Assembly (NCBI GenBank): GCA_029817715.1
Contig: JARUPY010000465.1
Coordinates: forward strand, 4,081,501 to 4,145,500
Length of the DNA stretch: 64,000 bases
From: Melastoma dodecandrum
Taxonomy: Eukaryota; Streptophyta; Magnoliopsida; Myrtales; Melastomataceae
Reading direction: 5' to 3'
Numbering within the stretch: the first letter of the stretch is position 1; every line of letters begins with the position of its first letter. Below are positions 23,329 to 35,652 of this stretch, piece by piece. Below the pieces are notes generated by a model. That model had not been told where the DNA came from. It did not search any database and was given only the letters and a program-made list of their open reading frames with translations. The translations under genes and the position numbers were made by a program.

Positions 23329-24880
23329 GCAAAAAAAAAGGGAACTCCTATCCAGTCAGTGGTCGGCTGATCATTGCAGCAGCCGGTAGAGGGGAGTATC
23401 ACGGCGGGGCCTTGACGTTACCAACTGTAACTACGTTTCCGCCGCTGTTTAGGCCGGGAAGGGTTCCGGAATCCATCTTAGGACAAGAATCATCAACGCC
23501 AGTATGGCCTTGAATATGTTTATGATTCCTTGGATGTAATTTTCCTTTTTGTCGCAAATAAAAAAGAAAAAACCCAGATCGATTATGGGCTTTTCTTTTT
23601 TAGCATCGCTGTCACAGTAAGGAATTGGGCTAAACCGAAAAGATTACAATTAGAAACAAAAAGGTGACACAGCAGACCAGCCTTTTGTTCTTTATCTTTT
23701 TCGGCTTTGATGCATTGGCTGTGTTGTGGTGGTGGTGGTGCGGCCGCCGCCGCATGTTCTGGAGACCACAAAAACGTATCTTTCTCAAAAGAACAGAGAG
23801 AGAGAGAGAGAGAGAGAGGGTATTCGTATAAAGGACAGAAAGAATTGACAGGACCACAAATTGGACCCAAATCAATCCCTGGTTTTAAGCGGGCCAGTGT
23901 GGTCCTCCTCCTCCCCCTCCTCCCCTCTTCCCTTTAATAAAATCAGAAAATCCCACCACCCCAAACCCACCTGCGCTCCACTTTGTACCACCACCACCAC
24001 GAGTCAACAACGCCATCATGATTGGTGGGACTATTTGTCAGATTTTCATGTACTACCATAACGACCAACTCTCTGTGTTCATCCCCTTATCGATTATTTC
24101 ACTGTTTAACGTCGGCCCCAAATGGTGTAACAAGGGTTCATCACTTGCTACTTTGTCACCATTCTTTCCTCGCACGACGACGATATATTCGTAACATATG
24201 AGAAGCACAAAAAACAGAGAAAAGGCTGACGAGAAGAAGAAGAAGAAACAAAGTAGGGTGGTGGGGGGGGGGGGGGGGGGGTCCCATTCAAACCACCACA
24301 CGCCATCATCCATCCGCACTTAATCACTGTACTTAGGAAAGTATTAGTTTATCTTCTTCTTCTTCTTTTTTCTAAGTATGTTGGTCCCCCCCATCTCGTT
24401 ATGTAGGTAACAATTATGTCCTGTTTCCTTTTCAAGTTAAATCTCTCTAAGATTAGTATTTGGTCGCATGCTTTCTCATTCGTTGGAACTTGAAACCATT
24501 TGGGCCTAATTTATATGAATGTGTATTATTCCTTTTAATCATCTATATTAACAAACTAATCTGATGTGGAATCAAATCTCTCCTACAAAACCTAGGGACC
24601 ATATTTTGGTCCTAGGATCCGAGGGAACAGGGGAAGTACTGTGTAATAATATGGGATTCAATGACAGAACGCCTCCCCAAAAAAGTCAAGGGGACCTCCT
24701 TTGATTATTATTTTCAAGGCGTAGGTGTCATCAATGTGCTTTGCTTATGTCCTCAATCCCACTTGAGTTTTAAGTATTTTAACTTGCTACTAGGACACAC
24801 ATACAAAGCCCTCCCTTGGTCCTTAACAGCCAACCATTTCTCACACCTTTTAGCCCAATTTGGAGAGAAAGGCGAAGATC
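23329..24880. other. Intergenic DNA with simple repeats
   Basis: The first about 240 bases are the probable DUF620 3' UTR, with AATAAAA near 23557. Then come GGT/GCC-rich sequence, (AG)n at 23794-23819 and a 19-base G run at 24263-24281. The final about 150 bases should hold the promoter and leader of the ARM/TPR gene. No coding frame is supported. Confidence 0.5.
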
Positions 24881-26623
24881 ATGAGACCCACTCCCATTAA
24901 CTCCGCCATCGAAAGCAAGTTCGTTTCCGCTCCATCATTTGATTACTACCCGAAACCAGAGTCATGTGGCGCCACTCCTTCATCTTGTTTCTTTTGTATC
25001 ATGGCCGAGCACGACCCTTCCCTCAGGAGAGCCAGGATTGCTAGGTTCTTCAAGGGATCCGTCCTCCTTCACGATGCCCGGGACTTGGTTCTCGTGTTGA
25101 TTGCCTTGTGGCATGTCGCCATGGCTCATCCCGACGACGACGAGTTCCCCTCCCTCGGGATCTTTGATTTCTTGAAGGGCTTGATGGAGAGAGCTGCTAG
25201 GGATGGGAGTTGGCTCCTCAGGGATCGGAACGTGTACATCCCGTATTATGCTGCGCATGTAGTCGGTTCGTACACCATGAATAGGCCCGAGTTCGCGAAG
25301 GAGGCCGTGTTGTCGGGCGTTGTGCCGCCATTGGTTGAGCTTATGAGGGGTACAATGAGTTGGGTTGAGCAGAGAGCCGCGGTGAGGGCATTAGGGCACC
25401 TTGCGAGCTATGAGGAGACTTTCGGGGCGGTTGCGGCGTATGAGGAGGAGATCATTCCCTTAGCCTTGCGAGTCATGACCACCTGTGTAGACACTGTGTA
25501 TGCTAGTTTTGTGGGGTTGAAGGGGGTAAAGAGACCGGATTATCATCGGGATTTGCTGACACGAGGGTTAATAGGGACCGAGCTCGAGGACCGGAGGGCT
25601 GAGGAGTGGGCGAGCCAGCTTCAATGTTGGTCCATATATCTACTAAGTTGTTTCGCCACAAAAGGTAGGGGATTACATCTCATTTGGGACGAACAAGGGT
25701 TACTACGAGAACTGTGTGAGACGTGGGGTGGAATCATGTATCGCAACTCACCTGCCGGAATCGGACTGCTAAGGATTTTGTGTCGTACCCAAGTTGGAAG
25801 AGAAAAGATTTCCGACTGCAGACAAGTGATCGATGCCCTAGGTAATCTCGCACGATCTGCAGGTGATTGGCAGTACATGGCGATCGACTGCCTCCTTTTA
25901 CTTTTAAACGACCGAGACACGAGGAAGAAGGTCGAAGAAACCATCACACCATGTCTTCTGGACTTGGTCGATCTTAAAACATTAGGGAAAAGGTCACGTT
26001 TAGGCGAACAAATATCAAGAGCACTTAATCTATACCATCCTATGAGATTCATTGATAGGGATGATGAATTCACGAGCTGCGAACAATCCGATGAGCAGAA
26101 AATAGGGATGCTGGCGAAGTTACTGAAAGAGAAAGGGAATATGTTATTTCGCGACGGAAACATCAAGGGCGCCATATCGAAATACAGTGAGGCATTAGAT
26201 GTTTGCCCTAGAAATCTGAGAAAGGAGAGGATGGTCATACATAGCAACCGAAGCCAGTGTTATCTGCACCTACAGGAGCCTGACAAGGCGATCAGCGATA
26301 CTACAAGGGCATTGAGCCTGTCGAGCCCCACAAACTCTCATGGGAAGAGCCTGTGGAGGAGATCTCAGGCGTATGACATGAAAGGACTCGCCAAGGAGAG
26401 CCTGATGGATTGCGTCATGTACGTGCGATGGTGGTTCAAATCGGAGAGGAAAAATAACAAGGGCGTCAATGGCAGGATGATGAAGATCATTCCTTATTAC
26501 GCGTCTAGCATGATCAGAAAGCAAAAGGAAGCCGCATGGCTATTTCGTTGGTCGGAGTTGAAGACGATGGCAGGAAATATGGTTGGTGACGATGAGAGGA
26601 ATTTAGCCAGTGATCCAATTTGA
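24881..26623 (+). CDS. ARM-repeat/TPR protein of a conserved plant family, intronless
   Basis: A 580-residue single exon. The ATG at 24881 (MRPTPINSAIESKF) is the first in-frame ATG; a later ATG at 25001 would remove the conserved CFFCIM stretch. The family hallmark runs from SLRRARIARFFK through DEFPSLGIFDFLKGLM, WLLRDRNVYIPYYAAHVVGSYTMNRPEFA and SGVVPPLVELMRGTMSWVEQRAAVRALGHLASYE, followed by LLTRGLIGTELEDRRAEEWASQLQCW; this part is an armadillo-type helical array (about residues 80-380). From about residue 425 there are tetratricopeptide repeats: LLKEKGNMLFRDGNIKGAISKYSEALDVCP, VIHSNRSQCYLHLQEPDKAISDTTRAL and KSLWRRSQAYDMKGLAKESLMDC. TPRs of this kind often bind chaperones or other protein tails. 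Its cellular role is not known to me. Confidence 0.85.
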   Translation: MRPTPINSAIESKFVSAPSFDYYPKPESCGATPSSCFFCIMAEHDPSLRRARIARFFKGSVLLHDARDLVLVLIALWHVAMAHPDDDEFPSLGIFDFLKGLMERAARDGSWLLRDRNVYIPYYAAHVVGSYTMNRPEFAKEAVLSGVVPPLVELMRGTMSWVEQRAAVRALGHLASYEETFGAVAAYEEEIIPLALRVMTTCVDTVYASFVGLKGVKRPDYHRDLLTRGLIGTELEDRRAEEWASQLQCWSIYLLSCFATKGRGLHLIWDEQGLLRELCETWGGIMYRNSPAGIGLLRILCRTQVGREKISDCRQVIDALGNLARSAGDWQYMAIDCLLLLLNDRDTRKKVEETITPCLLDLVDLKTLGKRSRLGEQISRALNLYHPMRFIDRDDEFTSCEQSDEQKIGMLAKLLKEKGNMLFRDGNIKGAISKYSEALDVCPRNLRKERMVIHSNRSQCYLHLQEPDKAISDTTRALSLSSPTNSHGKSLWRRSQAYDMKGLAKESLMDCVMYVRWWFKSERKNNKGVNGRMMKIIPYYASSMIRKQKEAAWLFRWSELKTMAGNMVGDDERNLASDPI

Positions 26624-26846
26624 ATACATATGGCTGTAATGATGATCCTCGAATTTTCTTGTAACCTATGAGATCGAAAATCACGACCGTTTCTTACTTT
26701 TGCTCAATACCGTCTGCAGCTACAACTCCATCGGCATGGCGAGTTTAGTTGATCATGCGAGCCACTCCGGCCACCAGAAATCGTCTGACACACACATCTC
26801 GTTGCTGCTGCTGCATGCAATATTCATGGCCAACTCCCCTTGAGTG

Positions 26847-26854
26847 TATAAATA
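26847..26854 (+). promoter_or_regulatory. TATA box of the glycine-rich protein gene
   Basis: TATAAATA sits 137 bases before the start codon at 26991. This would place transcription start near 26880 and give a leader of about 110 bases. Confidence 0.7.
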
Positions 26855-26990
26855 TCCCTTGGACCCTGCTATCCGAGTATAACTACTTGCTTACTGTCGA
26901 AAATTTCCGCTACCAACAAGGTCTCCGCTATCAGAACAGAGTTCACATTCTGATATTACATTAGATTCCTGTGGTGGCCGAGAGTGAAGG

Positions 26991-27569
26991 ATGGGAGTAG
27001 CTCGGGGATGCAGGGGATCGCAGATCATCATTATTGCCGTCCTGTTCGCATTGAGCATCATATCTTGTTGTGTAGATGTTGAAGGCGGCCGAGGGGGGAT
27101 TTTTGGGAAGCATGCGTCCGAGAGAGGACGTCGTGACAGGTACAAGGAAATCAAAGCTGCTCTCGTGGGGGTCAATAAGGCAGGTGGTTACGGGGGAGAT
27201 GCCGGTGGAGGAAACGGGTTTGGTGGTGGCAGCGATGAAGGAATTGGTTTCAGTGGCGGCATAGGCAAGGGACATAAGGGTGGTGAGTATCCAGGCGGCG
27301 GGGGTGGCGGAGGCGGAGGAGGTGGAGGTTGCACTTGCCAAGGAGGATATAATTACGGGGCTGGTGGAGGTGATGGTAGCGGGTTCGGCTGGGGCGGTAA
27401 AGGAGGGCTTAAACCAGGGGGAGGCGGAGGAGGAGGAGGAGGAGGCGGTGGAGGAGGATATGGGGGGTATACGCCCGGGGGCAGTGTCAGTGGAGAAGGC
27501 AGCGTCTTCGGTCCCGGTTCCGCCGCCGCAAGGAAATCGAGGAAGAATTTCAATCATGGGAAAAATTAA
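26991..27569 (+). CDS. Secreted glycine-rich protein (cell-wall GRP type)
   Basis: A 192-residue single exon. Residues about 9-32 form a hydrophobic signal peptide (SQIIIIAVLFALSIISCC). A short basic segment (HASERGRRDRYKEIKAALVGV) precedes a long glycine-rich domain with GGxG blocks, two poly-Gly runs of 12 and 14 residues, a single CTC motif, and tyrosine-containing GGYNYG and GYGGY units. A basic tail (ARKSRKNFNHGKN) ends the protein. Class I GRPs with this layout are secreted and strengthen cell walls by Tyr cross-linking; that role is inferred. Poly-Gly codons are GGA/GGC/GGG mixtures, and run length is likely variable between individuals. Confidence 0.8.
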   Translation: MGVARGCRGSQIIIIAVLFALSIISCCVDVEGGRGGIFGKHASERGRRDRYKEIKAALVGVNKAGGYGGDAGGGNGFGGGSDEGIGFSGGIGKGHKGGEYPGGGGGGGGGGGGCTCQGGYNYGAGGGDGSGFGWGGKGGLKPGGGGGGGGGGGGGGYGGYTPGGSVSGEGSVFGPGSAAARKSRKNFNHGKN

Positions 27570-27879
27570 TTAATCAAAAAGGCTTTTAAGATAAATAAGC
27601 GTGACCACTTGTTCGTAAGACCAATGTGACAGAACATCCCAAGTGAATGAAAAATAATAATAATATTACTTAAAAGCACGTACAAAAGTACAACATCCAT
27701 GTGGATTTCGAGTCAGATTGGGCACACTTCTCCACTTTCAAGGATAATAATGACCATCTCATGGGAAGAAAATGCCAACAGCTCATCCGACTAGCAAATT
27801 ATTATGTAAATAAAAAGTGATGCGTGAATTTTATGTACTTCGTGTAGCACAGCTACAATAACAGCATAACTGACCATAC
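27570..27879. other. Convergent 3' region between the GRP and TAF4 genes
   Basis: About 310 bases without coding sequence. It holds the 3' UTRs of two genes that converge here; AATAATAATAATATTAC near 27653 and AATAAAAAG near 27810 are possible processing elements. Confidence 0.5.
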
Positions 27880-30800
27880 CTAAGGTATCACTCCGTCCTG
27901 TGGATCTGACCGAACTCTTTCGTAGAGTCGATACACGAGACTCGACTTCGACATCTGGGGTTCCCTTTCCAAGACGGCGATCACGTCCTTAACAGAAATA
28001 GTACGCACCACTTTCGGTTGAGGCGAAACCACCGTGTTCCTCGCGATTTTCCTCGGGCCACCTGCTAATGATGAATTATAATGATCAAAATCTTGTACCG
28101 GGGAACTCTCCAGGGTCATTGCAGATGCAGACGGGACGTTTACCGGATATTTGTCCTCTCTTCTTGCCTTCCTGATTGTCCTTGCCGCGTTTTTCCAGGG
28201 TGTTTGTGGACTTCTTGATGTCCTTACCACCCAGAGACCCAGCCGAAGGATCTAAATTTCCTTCACGTTTCTGACGAGCCTGTTCAGCCATAAGTTGCCA
28301 CTTGGATAACATGTCGTCGCCTCCCACTGCGGCACGTGCGGCGACGTTGGCGGCGGTCGTCCTCATCTTGTCATCTTCCTCTTTGTTGGCGGGCGGATTC
28401 TGAGACATTTAAAACATATAGTTCCTTGAGAAGAAATGTCTGATTGTAAAGAGAGAAGGAGCAGTATGGGTTTGATTGATACGTTAGACAGACAAAAGTT
28501 ATGCTGAACAAGAAATTAACCTAGAAAGCAAACAGGAGGTAAGATATCCGGACATACCTTCACGGACTTTCCACGGCTTTCATCCTTGTCTTTCTCACCT
28601 TCCGCACTCGGATTACCCTCTGGCTGCAATAACATGAAAGAACAGATCTCTTCAATAAGTGATGGAACTCGATAGCAAATCAATAGCCCTTGAGAAAACA
28701 GGTTCTGCTATTTGCCAGGCCACTAGACAGGCTTATATACAAGATTACAAAAAGAAATCCCTGTGTTTCAGGAATCCAACCGACGTATAAAACTGCCTCA
28801 ACTCAATGACTAGAGCCAGTACTAACCTCATCAAGTTTTCGCAGCTTCTCTGCTTCAGCTTGCTTTCTATCCCATTCTTCCCTAGCTTTGCGATTGATCA
28901 TCATCAGCTGTTGGCGAATATCCGAAGTAATAACTGTCCGATGTCTGGTCTTCTCGATATCAACCCTCTGGAAAATCTCTGTTGTCAGGAGAAAATTAAA
29001 AGACAATTCTAGATATGGAAAAATACACCAATGGTCACCTGCTTTGATACTCGAATCAAATTGAACAGCAGCCCTCTCAGCCTTTCTTCTACGCACTAGA
29101 AAAACAAGAACTCTATTTAGACTGTCTATCTGTAAGCCTAATCACTTTGTGCGTGCACGGGAGGTTAGGATGTTTGAGCAAAGCCTTTTAGTCACCAGTG
29201 AGAGACATTTTTCCACGTCATTGCTAACATTCTTCAGCCCGCATTTCGCCACTGGAATAAACAACCAAAAATGATTATACTCACATCTACAGTACTAAAT
29301 TCATTCAAAGGATACAGGCCCCACGAACTGCCCTAAAGCTACATGGCAGAAAGATGAAAGAGAATAGAAGGTATAACTGATCTCAGCCATTTTCTTCTGC
29401 AGGGGACCTCTCTGAAGTATTAGAGCTTCTTCTTCTTCTTGTACAACTTTGCGTGATGCTTCTGAGACCCGACTATCTTCCTTAGACCCAGAAAACAGCT
29501 GCTCCTCCTCTTCCTATGACCAGGCATGGTGTATTGGATAAGCAAGGAAATTGTGCCATACCTAATTATACAGTAAAGAGAAAATACACGTCTCGTCCAG
29601 CATACCCTAAGGTTGACGCCACTAACAGCAGTAACATCAATGAGTTGTTCAATGCTTTGATCTGCCGACCCTCCAGATAACTTTTGCTTCTTACTGAAAC
29701 AGAAAGGTAAGGGCAGTATGAGTCAACTACTCGGTGAAAAAGAACAAATATGTCCAATCTAGTTCACCTAGCAGATGGCGGGGAAGAACCAAGGGCCTCG
29801 AGTGGCTTCTTGTGGCCACCTGCCGGCTTCTTGGTAGGAGTCTTTGCATTATTAACAGGCAAGGAGGGTGTCAACTGTAACAGAAACTAACGATTAATAG
29901 AAGAAAAAATAGCAGATTTCAGCAGTTTCCTGACAGTAAATATCTGCAACTTAATTAAACTTTCAATTGATATAGTTTAACCACGAGAGAGAAAGAAATA
30001 TCTAGTTTTTCACTGGCAGGTATCATCAAACGATAGTCATAGACCTTGATTGGCTACATTAACTTATCTAACTAAGTATCTTCAACTTTCATAGAACAAC
30101 TAAAAAAACATGATATGACCTGGCTATTAGCAGTCTGACCAGATGTTGAATGAACTTCTGGACGCAGATTTCCGCTGCTTGTATGAGTTGAGAAACCTGT
30201 ACCCAAAGGCTGCTGCTCAACAGAGTTGTCCTTAGATACCGGGGCCACGGGAACTCTTTCTAATGGACCAGCAGGAGCAGAAGGCAATCCATGAAAATTT
30301 GTGATTGGAGGTTTCTGTTGATGGCTGCCTGGATGATCACTTGACTCATGCTTTACATAACCTAAACTCGAGAAGGATCCTGGAACTTGTTCTTTACTAG
30401 TGGGAGGTCTCCAAGGCATTGAATTCGGCTGAGACGGAGCGTTGGCTGCATATGGGGGTGCAGAACCACTTTGTATTCTTCGATTGTCATGAATACTACT
30501 TTGAGGCTCCACCTTAGGCATCGTAGTCATGGCCTGAGTTGTCATTCCCATCAGACTTGACCCGACACTTGGGTGATGCTGAAACTGTTTCGTTGGAAAA
30601 TCATGCGGCTGAGGATTAACGGATGACCCAGGGCTAGGTACCTTGGTCCCAGCAAATGGACGATAGGTATTCCCACTTTGATAAGGGGGCACGGGAATAT
30701 GCATTTGTGAATTCGGAGCATTTCTTCCTATGTCTGGACGAACTTGGGAAGATGACATGGTAGTATGAGAGGGCAGCTGGGAGTCACCAAGCTTTGTGCT

Positions 30801-32045
30801 GGTAGAAGGTTGCATCCTTGGTTGACTCGGTCGTATAGAACCAGAAGCTTGCATATGCATCTGGTTGGAAGGCGACTGTAGCGTGCGGACAAGAATAGCT
30901 TTTAAGCCGGTAAATATTACTAGCAAACAGTAAGAATCCCGTCCAACTACAAATGAAGGGAATATCTCACCTGTGGGTGAATTTTTGACACAGCCATTTT
31001 CAGCATCTGATCCCCAACAATGCCTCTCATTATTCTTATAAATCCATCTTTTGGTATGTCGTTGTTCTGCAACCATGAGCAACAACCACGGCACATTTTT
31101 CCCAGTTCAAATCTAAAAGCAATCGAAAGGAAGGGTATTAATCCGCCAAAAGAAAGGGCACCTACTTTCAGCTTAGCATAGAGAGTTTGAAGTTGCATGG
31201 CTCTGTCTTTATCGAGCTGGGGTAAAATAACAGGCAACAACAGAGCAAACGGGACTTGCTTAGCACGATTCACTCGGTTTCCTGCCTGTTCAGGGGCAGA
31301 CGCCTGTTGATTGCTCATCTTTTGTAGTTTCAGGTACTGTGATTCACTATCTGCTACGGTTCTAGCTGTTTCGTTCGGAACAGAACTCATTTCTTGTGCT
31401 CCACTGATCTGCTGTGGGGGTTGATAACTGGCTCCCTCCGGTCCATCACCCAGTTTCTGACCGGGAAGAGATTCATGGGACAAAATCTGACCAGGGTTAT
31501 TACCCTCTTGCCGAACTTGAGGATCAGCATTTTCCACTTGACCAGTGGATTGCCATCCAGGAGGGTACGATTGGCCGGACAGGTAGCCAGCGTCTCCTTG
31601 AGATGGACCTACAGTATCCCAGTTCAGACAACAAATTTAGACGAACAATCCGTTCCCTAATGACCTAAACAATCACGAAAATGTCCCCCCCTACAATCAT
31701 AGCTAAACTAGGGTTTCATTCATGTAAATCCCAACTCAAGATTGGCCAACAATTCCTCACTAACCCCATCACCCACCCGACGACTTATCAGGTAAACAAT
31801 TGGACAGCCACTGGATCAGACAGTTATTAAGAGAAGGGAATTTATTTTATTTACCAGCGTCGCCGCCAATATCCCGGTTCAAGGCGGCCTGAAAAGCCTC
31901 GACGTCGGCGCCGGAGTGCATAGTTTCGTCCTAATCGGAAATCACAGGAAGAAATCAGAGAGTGGGGGAAACCCAAAAAACAATAGAAAAAAGAAACCCT
32001 AACCTCGTCGTCTTCCTCGAGTAGCTTCATGATCGAGGGGTCCAT
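27880..32045 (-). CDS. TAF4: TFIID subunit TAF4 (plant TAF4/TAF4b), 14 exons, about 833 aa
   Basis: Exons in coding order: 32045-32004, 31930-31855, 31608-31166, 31066-30971, 30875-30120, 29874-29768, 29693-29606, 29513-29378, 29251-29196, 29095-29039, 28967-28827, 28623-28558, 28399-28144, 28061-27880. All junctions are GT-AG and keep frame over 2502 nt. TAF4 is a core TFIID subunit for RNA polymerase II initiation. The start [35 protein letters not shown] is typical. The plant RST domain spans exons 3-4 ([60 protein letters not shown]). Exon 5 is a Pro/Ser/Gln-rich linker. The TAF4 domain includes [75 protein letters not shown] and [27 protein letters not shown] near the end. Intron 13 (28143-28062) is short; without it the frame is lost. 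Confidence 0.93.
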
Positions 32046-32205
32046 TCTCTCTTCCTTCTCACCTCCGATGAATTTTCCCCTGCAAATTTCCCGAACCCAA
32101 CCCCAAAAGCAAGGAAGGAGAGAGAGATATATATAATTAAATATTGTTAGTTTATTATAGTGAATTAAATCTAACGTTTTCTTTTATATAAACCAGAAAA
32201 TCTCA

Positions 32206-32237
<32 letters not shown>

Positions 32238-32560
32238 TGGGCCGTGCGAGTCCATAAAAAATCAGCCCATTAATTCTAACTTTTTGGACCGACAGCCCAA
32301 ATATCCATCTTCCACCCTTACAATTTAACCCAACCCAACAGCATATAATTTGTTTCCTTACTATTAAATAAATGCTGGTAAGGTATAAAGGTATAGGGGT
32401 ACGACATTTATGCAGAAGAGAAGTTCATGTCATAATTAGCGTTATCAACAATTTGCTGCCTCGTGATGAATGTGGGTTGCTCAATCCCAGTGGGCTCCGG
32501 GGTAAGGCTTTCCCTCGAACCGGTAGCAATTACAAGAGCTGACACATTTACACATTATGT
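32046..32560. other. TAF4 leader/promoter and AT-rich spacer
   Basis: The first about 50-60 bases are the TAF4 leader. An (AT)n tract lies at 32206-32230. No coding sequence is seen. Confidence 0.55.
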
Positions 32561-33200
32561 TACGACCCGATATATTTCAACTGACAAACATGACAACATC
32601 GGATGGAAAAATCCGGGAGTTTGTTTCATGTCCGTAGACTCCCTCTTGCAAAGAACCATAGAGAAATGCATTTTCAACATTAAGTCGCCTTATGACTCCA
32701 ATGAGAATAAATGGCGCCGGAGAAAGAACAAAGGGTCGCCTCGTTGGTCTCATAAAGATCAATACCTTCATTGAGCACTAGAAGGCACTTTGTTGCGATC
32801 AACGCTACCATCATCCGAATTACATTCGATTCGATACTTCTACTTACTACCACCCACGTGTGAATGGTGAGGAGCAGAGCATGAAACTCGTCATGTATAG
32901 CAAAAACGTATTTTGAGATGCTTTCATAATAACGAGAGGTGGGTTCTCACATTCATGGTAGAGAGCGCCAAGATTGAGAATTTGTCGGGGTTTGGTAACA
33001 CCAACTTTGGTTCGAGTTATCATGGGATGGGTATTACCATAGTTAAAAGGAGAAGATGATTCAGGGAAAGGCATTGGAGAAGGAGACATATTTACTAGTG
33101 GGGTATTGAAGGCGAAGTAGAGAAGCATAGATGAACTAGTGGCAAGAAGAGCAAGTAGGCCTTCCTCTTTTGGTCGGACACCGCTTTTAGTAAACTCTTT
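32560..33200 (-). pseudogene. Decayed Ty1/copia pol fragment
   Basis: Two short frames hold remnants of the same copia polyprotein in the right order. At about 33060-32960 is NTHPMITRTKVGVTKPRQILNL, the conserved linker before copia reverse transcriptase (NTHPMxTRSKxGIxKPR). At about 32700-32600 is RRLNVENAFLYGSLQEGVY, the RT block normally QLDVxNAFLHGxLxExVYM. Between them stops and shifts break the frame. The catalytic YVDD region and LTRs are absent. It is an old, non-functional insertion remnant upstream of TAF4. Confidence 0.75.
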
Positions 33201-35652
33201 ATGGAGCTCTTGCTTTAACTAAAGGTTGGAAAGAATGTCGGGTGCCCGCCTGGCTCTGTGCATTTCTTTCAAAGCAGAACAAAATTGCAGGAAGAGCCAC
33301 ATTATTTTACAAAGTCTCGGGCATGATATTTTGAGTTCCCTACGTATCTTTCTTGGCTTTGGATACTCGAGTAAATTAAAAATTGCTTTGCAAGTTATAT
33401 TATGGAACTGTATGCACCCTCCGCGGACATCTTTCCATTCCAGGACATGGATAGATGGATAGCTGGGACAAGATCTTACTTCCAGTTTTTAATGTGATAT
33501 ACTCACGAGCGTGTATCGAATGATACACTTATGCTTTCCTCCGTCAGATGGAATGAAACAGCTAGGACTATGGCAATGTCCTCTGACAGATGAGCTGCCA
33601 TTACAAGAAGGCAGTTTTTGTCTTGGCGGGTGAAATTGGGTCCTGTTCAAAGCTGGTTATGTCCGTGGGACTGGAAATTTCCCATGCTGCAATAGATTGC
33701 GTTTATTGGAGGAAAACAAAGTTAAAGCACGCCACTCCCTCACAGATGCTGCCTTTTTCGCCCCGACTTGACGACCATACAGATGCTTCGGTGTCCAACC
33801 GAGTCGATAGGACAGAGATCCCAGCATCAGCAATCATCATCCCGGTAAGTGAGACCACGACACTGTTGATCTGCTGAAGCCACTTTGGCATCATAGGGAG
33901 AAATGCTCGTCTTATGGAAAATGTGCATGAAGGTAGCATTCCTTGGTCAGAAGCAAGGAACAGGGCCGGGAGCATCAGCCTGGAGGACTACCGACCTGCG
34001 GATCAGTAAAGTGGGGGCCAATCACGCATGGAGCCCCTCTCCTCCAGATAACAATGGATAAAGGAAGTCTCCAACTCCCAAGTATTTCTGGTTGTTCTCC
34101 TCTGAAGCGGTTTAGAAGTTATCAAACTGGGGTTAGCTCATGTAATTCAAATGGGACTTGATTTGAACACATGGGTGAGCCCTGATATCTATCAAGAGGA
34201 AGTATCAAATTCCTTCAGGAGCCCTGACCCGATTAGCCCAAATTCAAAATCGCAGATCAAATCTCACATCTGCTTTGCTGAAATTAGCAAACTTTATATA
34301 GCTTAGCTAAGCTATGGTGGGTGACCATAAGAAAGAGACAGCCACAGCTAGAAATATCATGAGGGCAAAACAAAGCACTAGGGTGGGTGATCAAATGGAA
34401 TGGAAGCAAGGAGAAGCAAACTTTCATCATTGACTTGGGTCCCATCCCAAAACCACAAAAAAGAAGTGGGGGAATATGAAAGTTACGATGATGATGGTGT
34501 CTTCTGTTCCAAGTCAAAATTTTATCCCATCAAACCGGCCTAATCTCCCACATTTCCACCTCACTAGCACTGCCCTCCTACTTCTTTACTCTAGAAAAGT
34601 TGGTCGCCAAACCAACCCCAAACCCCATCAAAGTCCATACACCATCTCAATCCCCTGCAATTACATCAGTCTTCCTACTCTGCTTGACTGATTACAAACT
34701 GTTCGGACCAACTTGGGAAAGGGAACTCGGGTCCTTCAAATGAGAGCGATGAATGGTAAGTTTGGACCAGAGGCGAGAGAAATGAATTTGTTGGAATTTG
34801 GCCTAAAAACCCAGCACAAGCTTTACTGTTTCATTCACATATTCAAGAACAGAGAATCCAAGTTGTTTCACAGCAGTGGTTCTGTGACCCCCTGCCCTGA
34901 GGAAATTCGATATTCCCCACTTAAAAGACGACACTTTCGAGATGCCCGACCCATCATCATCTTTGGAATCGCTCGACAATGAGGCATTAGCTGGATCGTT
35001 AAAGCCAAAGCGGAACGACAGAGTGGTGGTGCTCTCGGATCATCCTAGGAAAAGCGTCCTTAGCTCTCTGTCATTAATATAGCCTCATCTCCTCTAAATC
35101 ACCAAAGTACTGCTCCATCCATATTGTACATACTTCCTCCCATAATTTTCTCAGACGAAAACAGCTGGGCACCCGATCGGATGATCGCGGATTCGGACGT
35201 CGATCGCTGTCCGACCCGATTCACGAAACATATTGTCAGGTTAGTAGCTTGGGGGTTACTTTATGTAAGGAAAATGGGTGATGGGGATGTTTTAGTAGAG
35301 ATCTGACAAATCATTAGCGTTATTGATCATCGTCTCCGTTGGTTTACCCAACAAGCTAAATTAGTTGGTCTGGTATAAAAAAAAAGGTTTAACTTGTCAA
35401 CAGAGGAGTGCTTGTGATGATGATGACTGAACTTTGAAGGCGGTTACTACTGAATTCAGTTCCGTACACCACCCACCCCTCTCTATTTGCCTCTTGAAAA
35501 GATCAGTCCGCAGTCCGCACAGCCCGCCCCCCGCTCTCTTCTCTCGACGTGGGCACGTGGGTGTAACGGTCGTCTCCCCCTTCCCCTCCCCTGCTTCTAT
35601 CGTCCCCTTTTACGTCCCTGTTCTTGGCGAATTAGGGTTTGAAGGCCATGCC
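33201..35652. other. Intergenic region; right end is the QWRF promoter and leader
   Basis: Frames at 33590-33975 on both strands have no recognisable domain. From about 34.3 kb the sequence looks like ordinary spacer. At 35.43-35.65 kb a C/T-rich tract with no in-frame ATG leads to the QWRF start and is probably its 5' UTR. Confidence 0.45.

Noticed and set aside
24860..24880. Start of the ARM/TPR gene at 24860
   Set aside because: The codon there is TTG; the first ATG is at 24881.
27353..27553. Proline-rich minus-strand frame
   Set aside because: Reverse complement of the glycine-rich protein's GGN codons; a shadow frame.
33590..33975. 95- and 90-codon opposing frames
   Set aside because: No motif, no splice structure or conserved start that I can support.
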